Source of the DNA: Patescibacteria group bacterium
GTDB taxonomy: Bacteria; Patescibacteriota; Microgenomatia; UM-FILTER-40-11
Length of the DNA: 19,675 nucleotides
Direction: 5' to 3'
Assembly: GCA_023473205.1 (NCBI GenBank)
Contig: JAMCYY010000026.1
Location: 1 to 19,675, forward strand
This document shows positions 1-7,166 of the stretch, piece by piece. Every line of letters begins with the position of its first letter. Position 1 is the first letter of the stretch. The notes beneath the pieces were generated by a model. That model worked only from the letters and a program-made list of their open reading frames with translations. It was not told the origin of the DNA and ran no database searches. Both the position numbers and the translations under genes were made by a program.

Positions 1-31
1 TAACCATAATAGAATAATTAAGTATTTAAGG

Positions 32-1267
32 ATGATTAAGCAGGACAATCTTAAAAATTATTTTCACCAAACAAGAAGGGCTTTGGCCAAATTTTGGCTG
101 GAGGTGAATTTGCAGATTAAAGTTGTGGGTGTTACTGGCAGTTATGGAAAGACGACGACGGTTAGGGCAATTGCGGCTGTACTTTCGGGGAAATACTCCA
201 CTAATCAGACTGATTTGAATTTAGATACTGTTTATAACTTACCGATCACGATTCTTAAAACTAAGCTTTGGAATGAGTATTTGGTTTTAGAATATGGGGT
301 TGATCATAAAGAGGAGATGGATCAACATCTTTCTTTAGTTAAACCCAAGGTAGCGGTTTTAACTGGAATTACCCCAGTGCATTCAGACTCGGAGCATTTA
401 GGTTCGCTTGAAAATATCATTGAAGAAAAAAGTAAATTAATTAAGGCTTTACCAGAGGGTGGACTGGCAATTTTTAATTATGATGATCCTGAAGTAAGAA
501 AAATTGGCCAAAAATTTGCAGGTAGAAAAATTTTCTATGGTTTAGATAAAAAAACAGATGTCTGGGCAGATAAAATAAAAATCACTTTAGCAGGAACAGA
601 ATTTTTTATCCATGATGAGGGAGATACGGTGGAAATTAAGACAGGGCTTTTGGGTTATCCGGCAGTTTACTCTTGTTTGGTAGGGTATATTATTGGGAAG
701 GATCAGGGGGTAAAGAAAGAAAAGATTATTGAGAAGTTAGCAGAGTTAAAACCTTTGTCAGGAAGATTAAGTGTTGAGCCCGGGCCAAGGGGAGCAGTCC
801 TTGTTAATGATGCGAAAAGAGCTAATCCGGCTTCAACAATTGCCGGACTGAAAACCTTGGCAGAGTTTCCGGGAAGAAAAATTGCGGTTTTGGGAGAGAT
901 GGGGGAATTGGGGGATTTGGGGGAGAAACTACATCGGGAAGTTGGACAGGAAGCAGCAAAATTGAAAATTGATATTTTGGTAGGAGTTGGCCCTTTAACC
1001 AAAGAAATTATCAATTCGGCTAAAAAACAAGGAATGAAGCCAAATCAGCTTTTTTGGGTAAAAGATGTTTTTGAAGCCGCAGAAATTTTAAAAAAAATTC
1101 TTCAAAAAGACGACCTTCTTTATTTAAAAGCTTCGCTTTTGCGTCATTTGGAACGGGTAATTTTAATTCTTAACGGAAAAGAAGTGGCTTGTAAGGAAGT
1201 TGTCTGTCATCATTATCAAAATTGCCAAACTTGTCAGAGGTTGCTTCTCTCCCCTAATCTGTTCTAA
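32..1267 (+). CDS. Mur ligase family protein (MurF-like, short N-terminus)
   Basis: ATP-dependent amide ligase of the Mur family, probably adding an amino acid or dipeptide to a peptidoglycan precursor in the cytoplasm. Seen: P-loop TGSYGKTTT at residues 35-43, a central Mur ligase domain, and a C-terminal ligase domain with NDAKRANP (about 258-265, in place of the usual DSYNANP of MurF) and AVLGEMGELGDLGEKLHREVG, a MurF-type signature. The P-loop lies about 70 residues earlier than in MurF, so the N-terminal uridine-binding domain is missing. The tail carries a Cys/His cluster (C387, C392, H393, H394, C398, C401) beyond the usual fold. It is followed after 11 bases by the MraY-like gene. The frame stays open upstream to the window edge and there is no Shine-Dalgarno at a usable distance, so the true start may lie further left. 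The exact substrate cannot be told. Confidence 0.85.
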   Translation: MIKQDNLKNYFHQTRRALAKFWLEVNLQIKVVGVTGSYGKTTTVRAIAAVLSGKYSTNQTDLNLDTVYNLPITILKTKLWNEYLVLEYGVDHKEEMDQHLSLVKPKVAVLTGITPVHSDSEHLGSLENIIEEKSKLIKALPEGGLAIFNYDDPEVRKIGQKFAGRKIFYGLDKKTDVWADKIKITLAGTEFFIHDEGDTVEIKTGLLGYPAVYSCLVGYIIGKDQGVKKEKIIEKLAELKPLSGRLSVEPGPRGAVLVNDAKRANPASTIAGLKTLAEFPGRKIAVLGEMGELGDLGEKLHREVGQEAAKLKIDILVGVGPLTKEIINSAKKQGMKPNQLFWVKDVFEAAEILKKILQKDDLLYLKASLLRHLERVILILNGKEVACKEVVCHHYQNCQTCQRLLLSPNLF

Positions 1268-1278
1268 AATAGAAAAAG

Positions 1279-2313
1279 ATGATTTCACTTTATTTGGGGT
1301 TATTGCTTTTTTCTTTTTTGATCACCAGTGTTCTGGTGGTGCCTTTCATTAATCTTCTTTATAAATTTAAATTTCAGCGTAAATTTCAAGAAACCAAAGA
1401 TACTGAAGGCCAAAGGACAAAAATTTTTGATAAATTTCACAATATTAAGGCAGGAACACCGGTTGGCGGAGGCTTTTTAGTTATTGGGGTCACTTTTATT
1501 CTTTACTTGGTTTTATTTCCTTTGCTTTCTTTAATGGGGACATATATTAATTCTGCCTATAAGATGTCTGATGAGCTTAATGTTTTATTTTTCTCCTTTA
1601 TTTCTTTTGGTTTACTTGGACTTTATGATGATATTAAAAAATTTTTTGGTTTTGAAAAAACCGGCTTTTTTGGATTAAGACTACGTTCAAAATTTTTAAT
1701 CCAATGGATTTTGGCCTTTACTATAAGTGCACTGATGTACTTTAATTTAAAAATTGACATTATCAATATTCCCTCCTTGGGCGTTTGGAAATTAGGCCCT
1801 GTTTTTATTCCTTTAGCGGCTTTTGTGATTGTTTCTTTTGCCAATGCGTTTAATATTACTGATGGCCTTGATGGCCTTTCTTCCGGCCTCCTTTTAATCT
1901 GCCTTTTTGCTTTTTGGCTTCTTTCCCATTCTGTTTTAGATACCCCGCTTTCTGTTTTTATTGCCTTATGGCTGGGGTCATTAATTGCTTTTCTTTATTT
2001 TAATATTTATCCGGCAAGGATTTTTTTAGGCGATGTAGGTGCTTTATCTTTTGGGGCAACCTTAGCGGTTGTAGGACTCCTGATTGGCAAGGTCCTTGCT
2101 TTAGTTATTATTGGCGGCTTTTTCATTGTTGAAGTTAGTTCCAGCATGATCCAAATCCTTTCTAAGAAATTTTTAAAAAGAAAAGCTTTTGCCGTTGCCC
2201 CCTTTCATCTTTGGCTGCAAAATAAAGGTTGGGAAGAGCCAAAAATTGTCATGCGGGCTTGGTTGGCAGGAATAATGTTAGCAATATTTGGTTTATGGCT
2301 GGCATACATTTAG
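1279..2313 (+). CDS. mraY: MraY-like phospho-N-acetylmuramoyl-pentapeptide transferase
   Basis: Polytopic membrane enzyme of glycosyltransferase family 4. MraY moves phospho-MurNAc-pentapeptide from UDP to undecaprenyl phosphate, making lipid I. Seen: many hydrophobic segments across 344 residues (usual MraY length about 320-360), KAGTPVGGG at 57-65, YDD at 116-118 (the Mg-binding aspartates), NITDGLDGL at 192-200, GDVG at 251-254, and the C-terminal GWEEPKIVMR at 317-326. Oddity: the MraY HHHFE motif is replaced by HLWLQ (310-314), keeping only the first histidine. The position directly after a Mur ligase supports MraY over WecA-type enzymes. It starts 11 bases after the Mur ligase and is probably co-transcribed with it. 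The loss of HHH leaves some doubt about the exact nucleotide-sugar substrate. Confidence 0.85.
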   Translation: MISLYLGLLLFSFLITSVLVVPFINLLYKFKFQRKFQETKDTEGQRTKIFDKFHNIKAGTPVGGGFLVIGVTFILYLVLFPLLSLMGTYINSAYKMSDELNVLFFSFISFGLLGLYDDIKKFFGFEKTGFFGLRLRSKFLIQWILAFTISALMYFNLKIDIINIPSLGVWKLGPVFIPLAAFVIVSFANAFNITDGLDGLSSGLLLICLFAFWLLSHSVLDTPLSVFIALWLGSLIAFLYFNIYPARIFLGDVGALSFGATLAVVGLLIGKVLALVIIGGFFIVEVSSSMIQILSKKFLKRKAFAVAPFHLWLQNKGWEEPKIVMRAWLAGIMLAIFGLWLAYI

Positions 2314-2316
2314 TTA

Positions 2317-3024
2317 ATGTCAAAAGTTAGATGTAAAATGTTAAATGTAATAAACAGAAAAGACGAAGAAACTTCTGAAGCACTTCAAAAAATATTTTAT
2401 CAATATACCCATTTGCCCTTAGGCCAAAAAGAGATTATTTGCCCTTATTGGAGGGATAGGTTATCTTTAGCTTTGGTAGGACCGTACGGAGGTAAGGGGA
2501 GGCCGGAACAAATTGTGGAAGCCACTAGTAACGAAGCGGAAAAAGCCGGTGTCGATTTAAACAAGATGAGCGCTGAGGAAATCCTGGCTTTTATGCAAAG
2601 GAAAAAAATTGGTATTGATTGCTCTGGCTTAGCTTTTTGGTTACTTGACGTCCTTGATAAAGAAAGAGACGGTAACGGAATTACGGATGATATTCCAGGA
2701 GCAAAGGGAAAATTTTTGACCAGGGCCAGTGTAGAGATGTTAACAAGCGATGAGGTTAGCCGTGAGGTTATCTTAAAAGAAATTAAACCAGGAGATATGA
2801 TCAAAGTTGATGAAGGAAGGCATATTTTAATTGTCATGAAGGTAATGAGGGATATGGGGAAGGTAGGGGAAATTGAATATGCGCATTCTTCGCAGCGAAC
2901 TAAAATAAAAGGAGTTCACTTGGGAAAAATTAAAGTTGTTAACTCCAGCGCTACTTTAGCAGAACAACAATGGGAAGAGGAGTATAAATTTGACAGTTTA
3001 AGGCGTTTAAAAATTTGGGGGTAA
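2317..3024 (+). CDS. Putative NlpC/P60-like cysteine peptidase or amidase
   Basis: I do not recognise the exact family, but the motif order fits a papain-like NlpC/P60 or CHAP fold: a nucleophile motif GIDCSGL (99-105, Cys102), then IKPGDMIKV (156-164) and GRHILIV (167-173, His169), then YAHSS (188-192). NlpC/P60 enzymes cleave peptidoglycan peptides, which suits the position just after mraY. No signal peptide or membrane segment is visible, so export is not shown. The start is uncertain: ATGs at 2317 and 2338 are in frame, and the first codons overlap a heptanucleotide repeat (2327-2347), so the native N-terminus may begin later than 2317. The gene begins 3 bases after the mraY stop and ends 1 base before the end of a convergent minus-strand gene. 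Confidence 0.6.
   Translation: MSKVRCKMLNVINRKDEETSEALQKIFYQYTHLPLGQKEIICPYWRDRLSLALVGPYGGKGRPEQIVEATSNEAEKAGVDLNKMSAEEILAFMQRKKIGIDCSGLAFWLLDVLDKERDGNGITDDIPGAKGKFLTRASVEMLTSDEVSREVILKEIKPGDMIKVDEGRHILIVMKVMRDMGKVGEIEYAHSSQRTKIKGVHLGKIKVVNSSATLAEQQWEEEYKFDSLRRLKIWG
2327..2347 (+). repeat. Three degenerate heptanucleotide repeats at a gene start
   Basis: Three consecutive 7-base units, TTAGATG/TAAAATG/TTAAATG, lie in the first codons of the peptidase-like gene, right after the mraY stop. Each unit carries an ATG, which confuses start choice. In frame, three units encode seven residues. Confidence 0.5.
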
Positions 3025-3025
3025 C

Positions 3026-3223
3026 TTATTTCTCTTCTTCTATTGGAGCAACTTGTAAAGGATTAAGACAAATTAATTCTAATTCTCCTCCACAATCAGG
3101 ACATTCAAAAACATCGCCGACAATAGCATCGTCGGGAATAATGATTTTTTTCCCCTTGATCTGGCTTTCGTCAATTGACTGATTTAATTCCAAACAAACC
3201 GGACAGCTGACTGTTTTCGTCAT
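3026..3223 (-). CDS. LysW-like zinc-ribbon (amino-group carrier-like) protein
   Basis: Small acidic 65-residue protein. Seen: two CPxC knuckles (C7/C10 and C41/C44) forming a zinc ribbon, IKGKKIIIPDDAIVGDVFEC between them, and GGELELICLNPLQVAPIEEE after the second knuckle. This layout matches LysW/ArgW, the carrier protein that holds aminoadipate or glutamate during lysine/arginine synthesis. Canonical LysW ends in EDWGE with a modifiable terminal Glu; this one ends in EEEK, so the normal modification site is not shown. A Shine-Dalgarno AAGGAG lies 8 bases before the ATG. It is divergent from the PLP enzyme and ATP-grasp genes. LysX, the partner that modifies LysW, is also an ATP-grasp enzyme, which makes the neighbourhood suggestive. 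It could equally be an unrelated zinc ribbon. Confidence 0.7.
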   Translation of the reverse strand: MTKTVSCPVCLELNQSIDESQIKGKKIIIPDDAIVGDVFECPDCGGELELICLNPLQVAPIEEEK

Positions 3224-3310
3224 TTTCGTTTCTCCTTGTTATATAATTCATTATAGAGATAAATAATAATTTAGATATTAAGCTAGGAGGAGATAAAAAT
3301 CAAGCTCAAA
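3224..3310. promoter_or_regulatory. Divergent promoter region between LysW-like and PLP enzyme genes
   Basis: The only region from which both divergent genes can be transcribed. A TATAAT is present on the plus strand at 3242-3247 and on the minus strand at 3250-3255. No convincing -35 partner was found for either. A strong GGAGG for the plus-strand gene is at 3286-3290, 20 bases from its first ATG. Confidence 0.35.
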
Positions 3311-4231
3311 ATGGTAATTAAAAAAAAAGAACAACTAAGAGGCCTTTGGCAATTTTCTCCTTTTTTGGCACAAATTGAAGAAAAATTTCAGCTTTCCTTA
3401 GGCGAAGGACAGACGCCGGAGGAAAATTTTGCCGAAGTGGTTTTAAAACGGGAAGATAAAAATCCTACTGGTTCCCTTAAAGACCGGGGAATGGCTTATT
3501 TGGTTAGTTATGCTTACTCCATAGGTGAAAAAAAATTAGTGATTTCTTCTTCAGGTAATGCGGCGATTAGTGCTGCTAGTTATGCTGGTTTAGCTGGTCT
3601 TGATCTTACGGTCTTCCTTTCTCCAAAGATTAATTTAGAGAAACTGGCTAAAATTAAAGAAACCGGAGTAAAAATTGTCTTTTCCAACAAAACTGTAAGT
3701 GAAGCAACTCTTTTTGCAAAAAAAAATGGTTTATACAATTTAAGGCCATCGATTCATGAATTTGGGCCAGAAGGCTATCAAACCATTGCTTTTGAGCTTA
3801 TGAGAAGCCGGGAAAAAGTGGAGGATATTTTTATTCCTGTTTCCAGCGGAGTGGCTTTAACCGGAATTGCCAGAGGCTTTGAAAAAGTAGGCTTTTTGCC
3901 AAAGCTGCATCTTTGTCAGGGCGCTGGATTTTGTCCGCTTGGCTCTTTATTTGATAAAGATTTTGTAACGGAAAAAGAAAATTTACCCCAGGCTTTGGTG
4001 GCGAAGACTACAGTGCTTAAGACCCCAATAATTGAATGGATAAAAAAGTCGCGTGGCAACGGATGGGTGGTGCAAAACAAGGAAATCGAGACGGCGCAAA
4101 ATAAATTAAAAGAAAAAGGGATTGAGACTTCAGAAGAAGGAGCGTTGGCTTTTGCAGCAGTAGAAAAAGCCCGGAGGAAAGGCTTTGTTTTAGGAAAAAC
4201 AGTCGTATTATTAACCGGAAAGAAATATTAG
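3311..4231 (+). CDS. Threonine-synthase-like PLP-dependent enzyme
   Basis: Fold-type II PLP enzyme of the threonine synthase/cysteine synthase superfamily. Seen: LSLGEGQTP (28-36), typical of threonine synthase; SLKDRG (55-60) with the Schiff-base Lys57; SSSGNAA (79-85), the substrate-carboxylate loop; VSSG (178-181) in the PLP-phosphate-binding position; SEEGALA (274-280); and a C-terminal VVLLTG (298-303), also threonine-synthase-like. At 306 residues it is shorter than usual threonine synthases (roughly 350 or more) and its phosphate loop is divergent, so threonine synthesis is not certain. The ATP-grasp gene follows after 34 bases. Start choice is awkward: the strong GGAGG is 20 bases from this ATG, while an in-frame ATC at 3299 has ideal 8-base spacing. 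Confidence 0.75.
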   Translation: MVIKKKEQLRGLWQFSPFLAQIEEKFQLSLGEGQTPEENFAEVVLKREDKNPTGSLKDRGMAYLVSYAYSIGEKKLVISSSGNAAISAASYAGLAGLDLTVFLSPKINLEKLAKIKETGVKIVFSNKTVSEATLFAKKNGLYNLRPSIHEFGPEGYQTIAFELMRSREKVEDIFIPVSSGVALTGIARGFEKVGFLPKLHLCQGAGFCPLGSLFDKDFVTEKENLPQALVAKTTVLKTPIIEWIKKSRGNGWVVQNKEIETAQNKLKEKGIETSEEGALAFAAVEKARRKGFVLGKTVVLLTGKKY

Positions 4232-4232
4232 A

Positions 4233-4260
4233 AACCAGTAATTAGCAATTGTGATTGAGT
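4233..4260 (+). repeat. Possible degenerate heptanucleotide array between genes
   Basis: Four 7-base blocks, AACCAGT/AATTAGC/AATTGTG/ATTGAGT, fill the gap between the PLP enzyme and ATP-grasp genes. The units are diverged and the call rests mainly on the clearer heptamer arrays elsewhere in the window. Confidence 0.25.
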
Positions 4261-4265
4261 AAAAG

Positions 4266-5591
4266 ATGACATTAGATATTATAAAAAAAATAACCGAGCC
4301 TATATTTTTTGTTACTAATGATGTTAGCCGCGGAATTGGTTTGGAAAAAATTTTACCTAATTATCACCTGGTTTGTCTGGACGACCATCCGATAGTTGAT
4401 TTACTCCTTAAAGATGGTGTCTCAGTTTTTTGTTTAGAAAGAAAAATTGGCCGTAATGCTTTACGCCGCAATTCCGGAATTATCTTAAATCATCCTCTGG
4501 TTTTATCTTTTATTAAAGAAAAAGCTCAGGGTGAGAGGCCAAATATTTTGTCTTTTAAGCCACAAAGGCCTTTGGAAGTTGTGGCTGCTAGAGAAGGATT
4601 TAATTTATTGGCTAATACCACGGCCTTAAACTGTTTTTTTGAAGATAAAGTTTCTTTTTTTGAACAAGGCCAAAAACAATTGTTGCCCTTACCTGAAAGC
4701 GAAATTGTTTCCTTGGCTTTCTCTGACTTTGATTCATTAATAAAAAAATACAAAGCGCCTTTAGTTGTCCAGTTTGGCCGAGGTTGGGCAGGAAATTCCA
4801 CTTTTTTTATAAATTTCCACGAAGAATGGGAAAAGATAAAAGCAAAGTTTCCAAGGATTAAAGCAAAAGTGGGGAAATTTATTTCTGGAAAAACGATCAT
4901 TAATAATGCCGTTGTCTTAGAAGAGGGAATTTTAGTTAGTCCACCGGCATTGCAAATCAAGGCGAACTCAATTTTGACCGCCACTGATGCTGGAACAGGT
5001 GGCCGGGAATGGCCTGCAGTTTTATCTCCCCAGCAAAAGAAGGAAATTTTTTCTTTAACGCAAAAAGTGGGTAAGATAATGAAGGCTAAAGGTTATAAAG
5101 GCTTTTTTGGCCTGGATTTTTTAGCGGAAGAGGAGACGGGAAAAATTTATCTTTCTGAAGCCAATGCGCGTTTAACCGCCTCTTCTTCTTTTTATACTCA
5201 GTTAGAGTTAGAGGCAGGTGTTTTTCCTTTTTTAGGTTATCATTTGCTTTCTTTTTTAAACAAAAAAACTCCTGTGGTTTATCCGGATGATTTGAATTTA
5301 ATGGGAAGCGAGATCGTGGCCAGAAACACTGAAAGTTTTCCTCTGAAAATTAACAATGAGGTTGCCGTGGGTAATTACAACTGGAAGTTGAACTTAACAA
5401 GTGAAAAATATCATTTTAATTTTAATAAAGATAATTTTTGGTTAATGGCAGCGGCGAAAGACAGAGTTGTGAATCCGGAAATTGAACTTATTAAAATGCA
5501 AACGCAAGATTCAGTGGCTGACGAAAAAGGCAACCTTAAAGAAAACTATTTACAGGTTCTACTTAAAATAAAAGAAACTCTTTTGTCCTAA
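4266..5591 (+). CDS. ATP-grasp domain ligase
   Basis: Putative carboxylate-amine/thiol ligase using an acyl-phosphate intermediate. Seen: an N-terminal region with alternating strands and helices (1-110); a glycine-rich ATP-binding loop GRGWAGNST (171-179); KVGKFISGKT (201-210); and the metal-binding segment GFFGLDFLAEE (279-289) followed by YLSEANARLTASSSF (295-309), supplying Asp284, Glu298, Asn300 and Arg302. The last ~110 residues are a C-terminal extension I do not recognise. At 441 residues it is longer than LysX/RimK (about 280-300). Its stop shares a base with the ftsW start (TAATG), so it is probably translationally coupled to cell-wall synthesis. The substrate is unknown; candidates are a peptidoglycan side-chain amino acid or a LysW-like carrier. 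Confidence 0.75.
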   Translation: MTLDIIKKITEPIFFVTNDVSRGIGLEKILPNYHLVCLDDHPIVDLLLKDGVSVFCLERKIGRNALRRNSGIILNHPLVLSFIKEKAQGERPNILSFKPQRPLEVVAAREGFNLLANTTALNCFFEDKVSFFEQGQKQLLPLPESEIVSLAFSDFDSLIKKYKAPLVVQFGRGWAGNSTFFINFHEEWEKIKAKFPRIKAKVGKFISGKTIINNAVVLEEGILVSPPALQIKANSILTATDAGTGGREWPAVLSPQQKKEIFSLTQKVGKIMKAKGYKGFFGLDFLAEEETGKIYLSEANARLTASSSFYTQLELEAGVFPFLGYHLLSFLNKKTPVVYPDDLNLMGSEIVARNTESFPLKINNEVAVGNYNWKLNLTSEKYHFNFNKDNFWLMAAAKDRVVNPEIELIKMQTQDSVADEKGNLKENYLQVLLKIKETLLS

Positions 5592-6673
5592 TGCTGAAAA
5601 CAAAAAAAATTTACCTTAGGGGTGACCGCTTTCTTTTGCTTTTACCTCTCGTCTTGAGCTTTTTTGGTTTACTTATGATTTTTAACGCTTCTTCAGTTTC
5701 GGCTTTGCGTGATTTTCAGGACAAATTTCATTATTTTAAAAAACAGGCAGTTTGGGTTGTTCTAGGAGCTTTAGTTTTTGGTTTTTTTGCCAAATTTGAT
5801 TATTCAAAGTTAAAAAAATTTGCCTTTCCGGCTTTTTTAGCTAGCCTTTTTCTCTTAGTTTTAGTTTTACTTCCCGGGTTAGGAAAATCTGTTTATGGAG
5901 GCAGACGTTGGCTTGAATTCGGATTTTTAGGAATGCAGCCAGCGGAATTAACGAAGTTAACTTTAGTTATTTATCTGGCAACTTTGTTTGAAAAAAGAAG
6001 AGAGTTAAAGCCATTTTTAACAGTGGTTGGTTTAGTTCTAGGTTTGGTTATTTTGGAACCAGATATGGGGACAGCCGGAATTATTGTATTAACCGCTTTT
6101 GGAATGTATTTTTTAGCCGGTGCTGCTTTTAAAGAAATTGGGATTGTTTTGGGAAGCGCGGCAATTCTTGGACCACTTTTAATTTGGCTCTTTCCTTACC
6201 GGCGTCAGCGGGTTTTAACTTTTTTTAATTCCTCTTTTGATGCTCAGGGCGCCTCTTATCACGTTCGCCAGGTTTTAATTGCTTTAGGTTCAGGAGGAAT
6301 TTTCGGTCGGGGTTTAGGCCAATCAAGACAAAAATTTTTGTTCTTGCCTGAAGTAACCACTGACTCAATTTTTGCCGTAATTGCTGAAGATTTTGGTTTT
6401 ATCGGCGCTTCATTTTTAATTTTAGCTTTTCTTTTTTTAATTTATCGTGGAATTAAGGTGGCCAGTAGCTGTCGTGATCCTTTTGGCAAACTTTTGGCAA
6501 CTGGTTTAATCTGCGGATTTGGTTTACAAGTAGTAATTAATTTAGGGGCAATGGTGGCTTTGGTCCCTTTAACCGGGGTACCTTTGCCTTTGATTTCTTA
6601 CGGAGGATCATCCTTAGTAATTATTTTAGCAGGGTTGGGGATTGTATATAATATTTCTAGAAATAATAAATGA
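5591..6673 (+). CDS. ftsW: FtsW/RodA family (SEDS) peptidoglycan glycosyltransferase
   Basis: Integral membrane SEDS polymerase that builds glycan strands from lipid II, normally paired with a class B PBP. Seen: about ten hydrophobic segments over 360 residues, YGGRRWLEFG (102-111) with QPAELTKL (116-123), LEPDMGTA (155-162), a large loop ending LPEVTTDSIFAVIAEDFGF (252-270) containing the catalytic-position Asp258, and PLPLISYGGSS (331-341). The position between mraY and murG favours FtsW over RodA. The start overlaps the upstream stop by one base. It ends directly in a hairpin-forming repeat (6674-6699) that separates it from the four-helix-bundle gene. Confidence 0.93.
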   Translation: MLKTKKIYLRGDRFLLLLPLVLSFFGLLMIFNASSVSALRDFQDKFHYFKKQAVWVVLGALVFGFFAKFDYSKLKKFAFPAFLASLFLLVLVLLPGLGKSVYGGRRWLEFGFLGMQPAELTKLTLVIYLATLFEKRRELKPFLTVVGLVLGLVILEPDMGTAGIIVLTAFGMYFLAGAAFKEIGIVLGSAAILGPLLIWLFPYRRQRVLTFFNSSFDAQGASYHVRQVLIALGSGGIFGRGLGQSRQKFLFLPEVTTDSIFAVIAEDFGFIGASFLILAFLFLIYRGIKVASSCRDPFGKLLATGLICGFGLQVVINLGAMVALVPLTGVPLPLISYGGSSLVIILAGLGIVYNISRNNK

Positions 6674-6699
6674 TATATGCCAAGCTGGGCTTGGCGATA
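6674..6699 (+). repeat. Hairpin-forming repeat 1 (left flank of S23-type gene)
   Basis: A perfect 7-bp stem, GCCAAGC (6679-6685) with GCTTGGC (6689-6695) around a TGG loop, extended by TAT/ATA across a bulged G at 6696. It begins inside the ftsW stop codon. It has the same outer frame (ATATGC...GCgATA) as the next hairpin but a different inner stem. No T-run follows, so it is not an intrinsic terminator. Confidence 0.7.
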
Positions 6700-6706
6700 C
6701 AAGTAG

Positions 6707-6735
6707 ATATATGCGAGCTAAAGCTCGCGATATAT
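6707..6735 (+). repeat. Hairpin-forming repeat 2, sequestering a start codon
   Basis: ATATAT (6707-6712) plus GCGAGC (6713-6718) pair with GCTCGC (6723-6728) plus ATATAT (6730-6735), leaving a TAAA loop and one bulged G at 6729. Its right arm covers the first two bases of the ATG at 6734. Its reverse complement matches the right-flank repeat at 7167-7195 at 23 of 29 positions, counted by hand. Confidence 0.75.
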
Positions 6736-7117
6736 GGATGTAAAAAGATATATTGAGCTTAAAGATTTAGAAATATATAAATTAGCTTTTGAGATAAGCA
6801 AATTAGCTTGGGAAGTTTATAAAAATCTTAGTTATGAGCAAAAGATAGTTGTTGGAGAACAATTTATAAGGGCAATTGATTCAATTTGTGCTAATATCTC
6901 AGAAGGATATGGTAGATTTCATTTTTTAGAGAAAATTAAGTTTTGTTATAATGCCAGAGGATCTTTAAAAGAATCCCAAATATGGGTAGATTTAATGCTT
7001 GAAAGGTCTATCGGTGATAAAGAGATATTGAAAAAGTTGAACGAGTTATTGAAAACAGAAGAAATTAAGATAAACAATTACATTAGTTCTCTTTATAAAA
7101 GTAAAGGTACAAATTAA
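6734..7117 (+). CDS. Four-helix-bundle protein, S23/IVS-type
   Basis: Member of the four-helix-bundle family first seen as the ORF in 23S rRNA intervening sequences (S23); related bundles act as accessory proteins of diversity-generating retroelements. Seen: 127 residues, nearly all helix, with the family signatures FIRAIDSICANISEGYGR (44-61) and ARGSLKES (74-81). The molecular role of most members is unknown. It sits alone between ftsW and murG with AT-rich palindromic repeats on both sides (6674-6735 and 7135-7195), which looks like an inserted cassette. Its ATG is inside the right arm of a hairpin and it has no clear Shine-Dalgarno, so translation may depend on unfolding that hairpin. A second in-frame start is not apparent nearby. 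Confidence 0.85.
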   Translation: MDVKRYIELKDLEIYKLAFEISKLAWEVYKNLSYEQKIVVGEQFIRAIDSICANISEGYGRFHFLEKIKFCYNARGSLKESQIWVDLMLERSIGDKEILKKLNELLKTEEIKINNYISSLYKSKGTN

Positions 7118-7134
7118 TTTCGTACATCAATAAA

Positions 7135-7161
7135 ATATCGCGAGCAATAGCGAGCATATAT
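7135..7161 (+). repeat. AT-rich GCGAG repeat, right flank copy 1
   Basis: Layout ATATCGCGAG, six variable bases, CGAGCATATAT. It shares both conserved arms with the copy at 7167-7195, and the reverse-complement left-flank hairpin fits the same frame. The outer arms can pair (ATAT/ATAT plus GC/GC with a bulged C). Confidence 0.7.
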
Positions 7162-7166
7162 CAACT

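Noticed and set aside
6679..6695. Intrinsic terminator after ftsW
   Set aside because: The stem is good but no T-run follows; it matches the local repeat family instead.
6734..7117. Accessory protein of a diversity-generating retroelement
   Set aside because: The bundle family is related, but no reverse transcriptase, template repeat or variable repeat is in the window.
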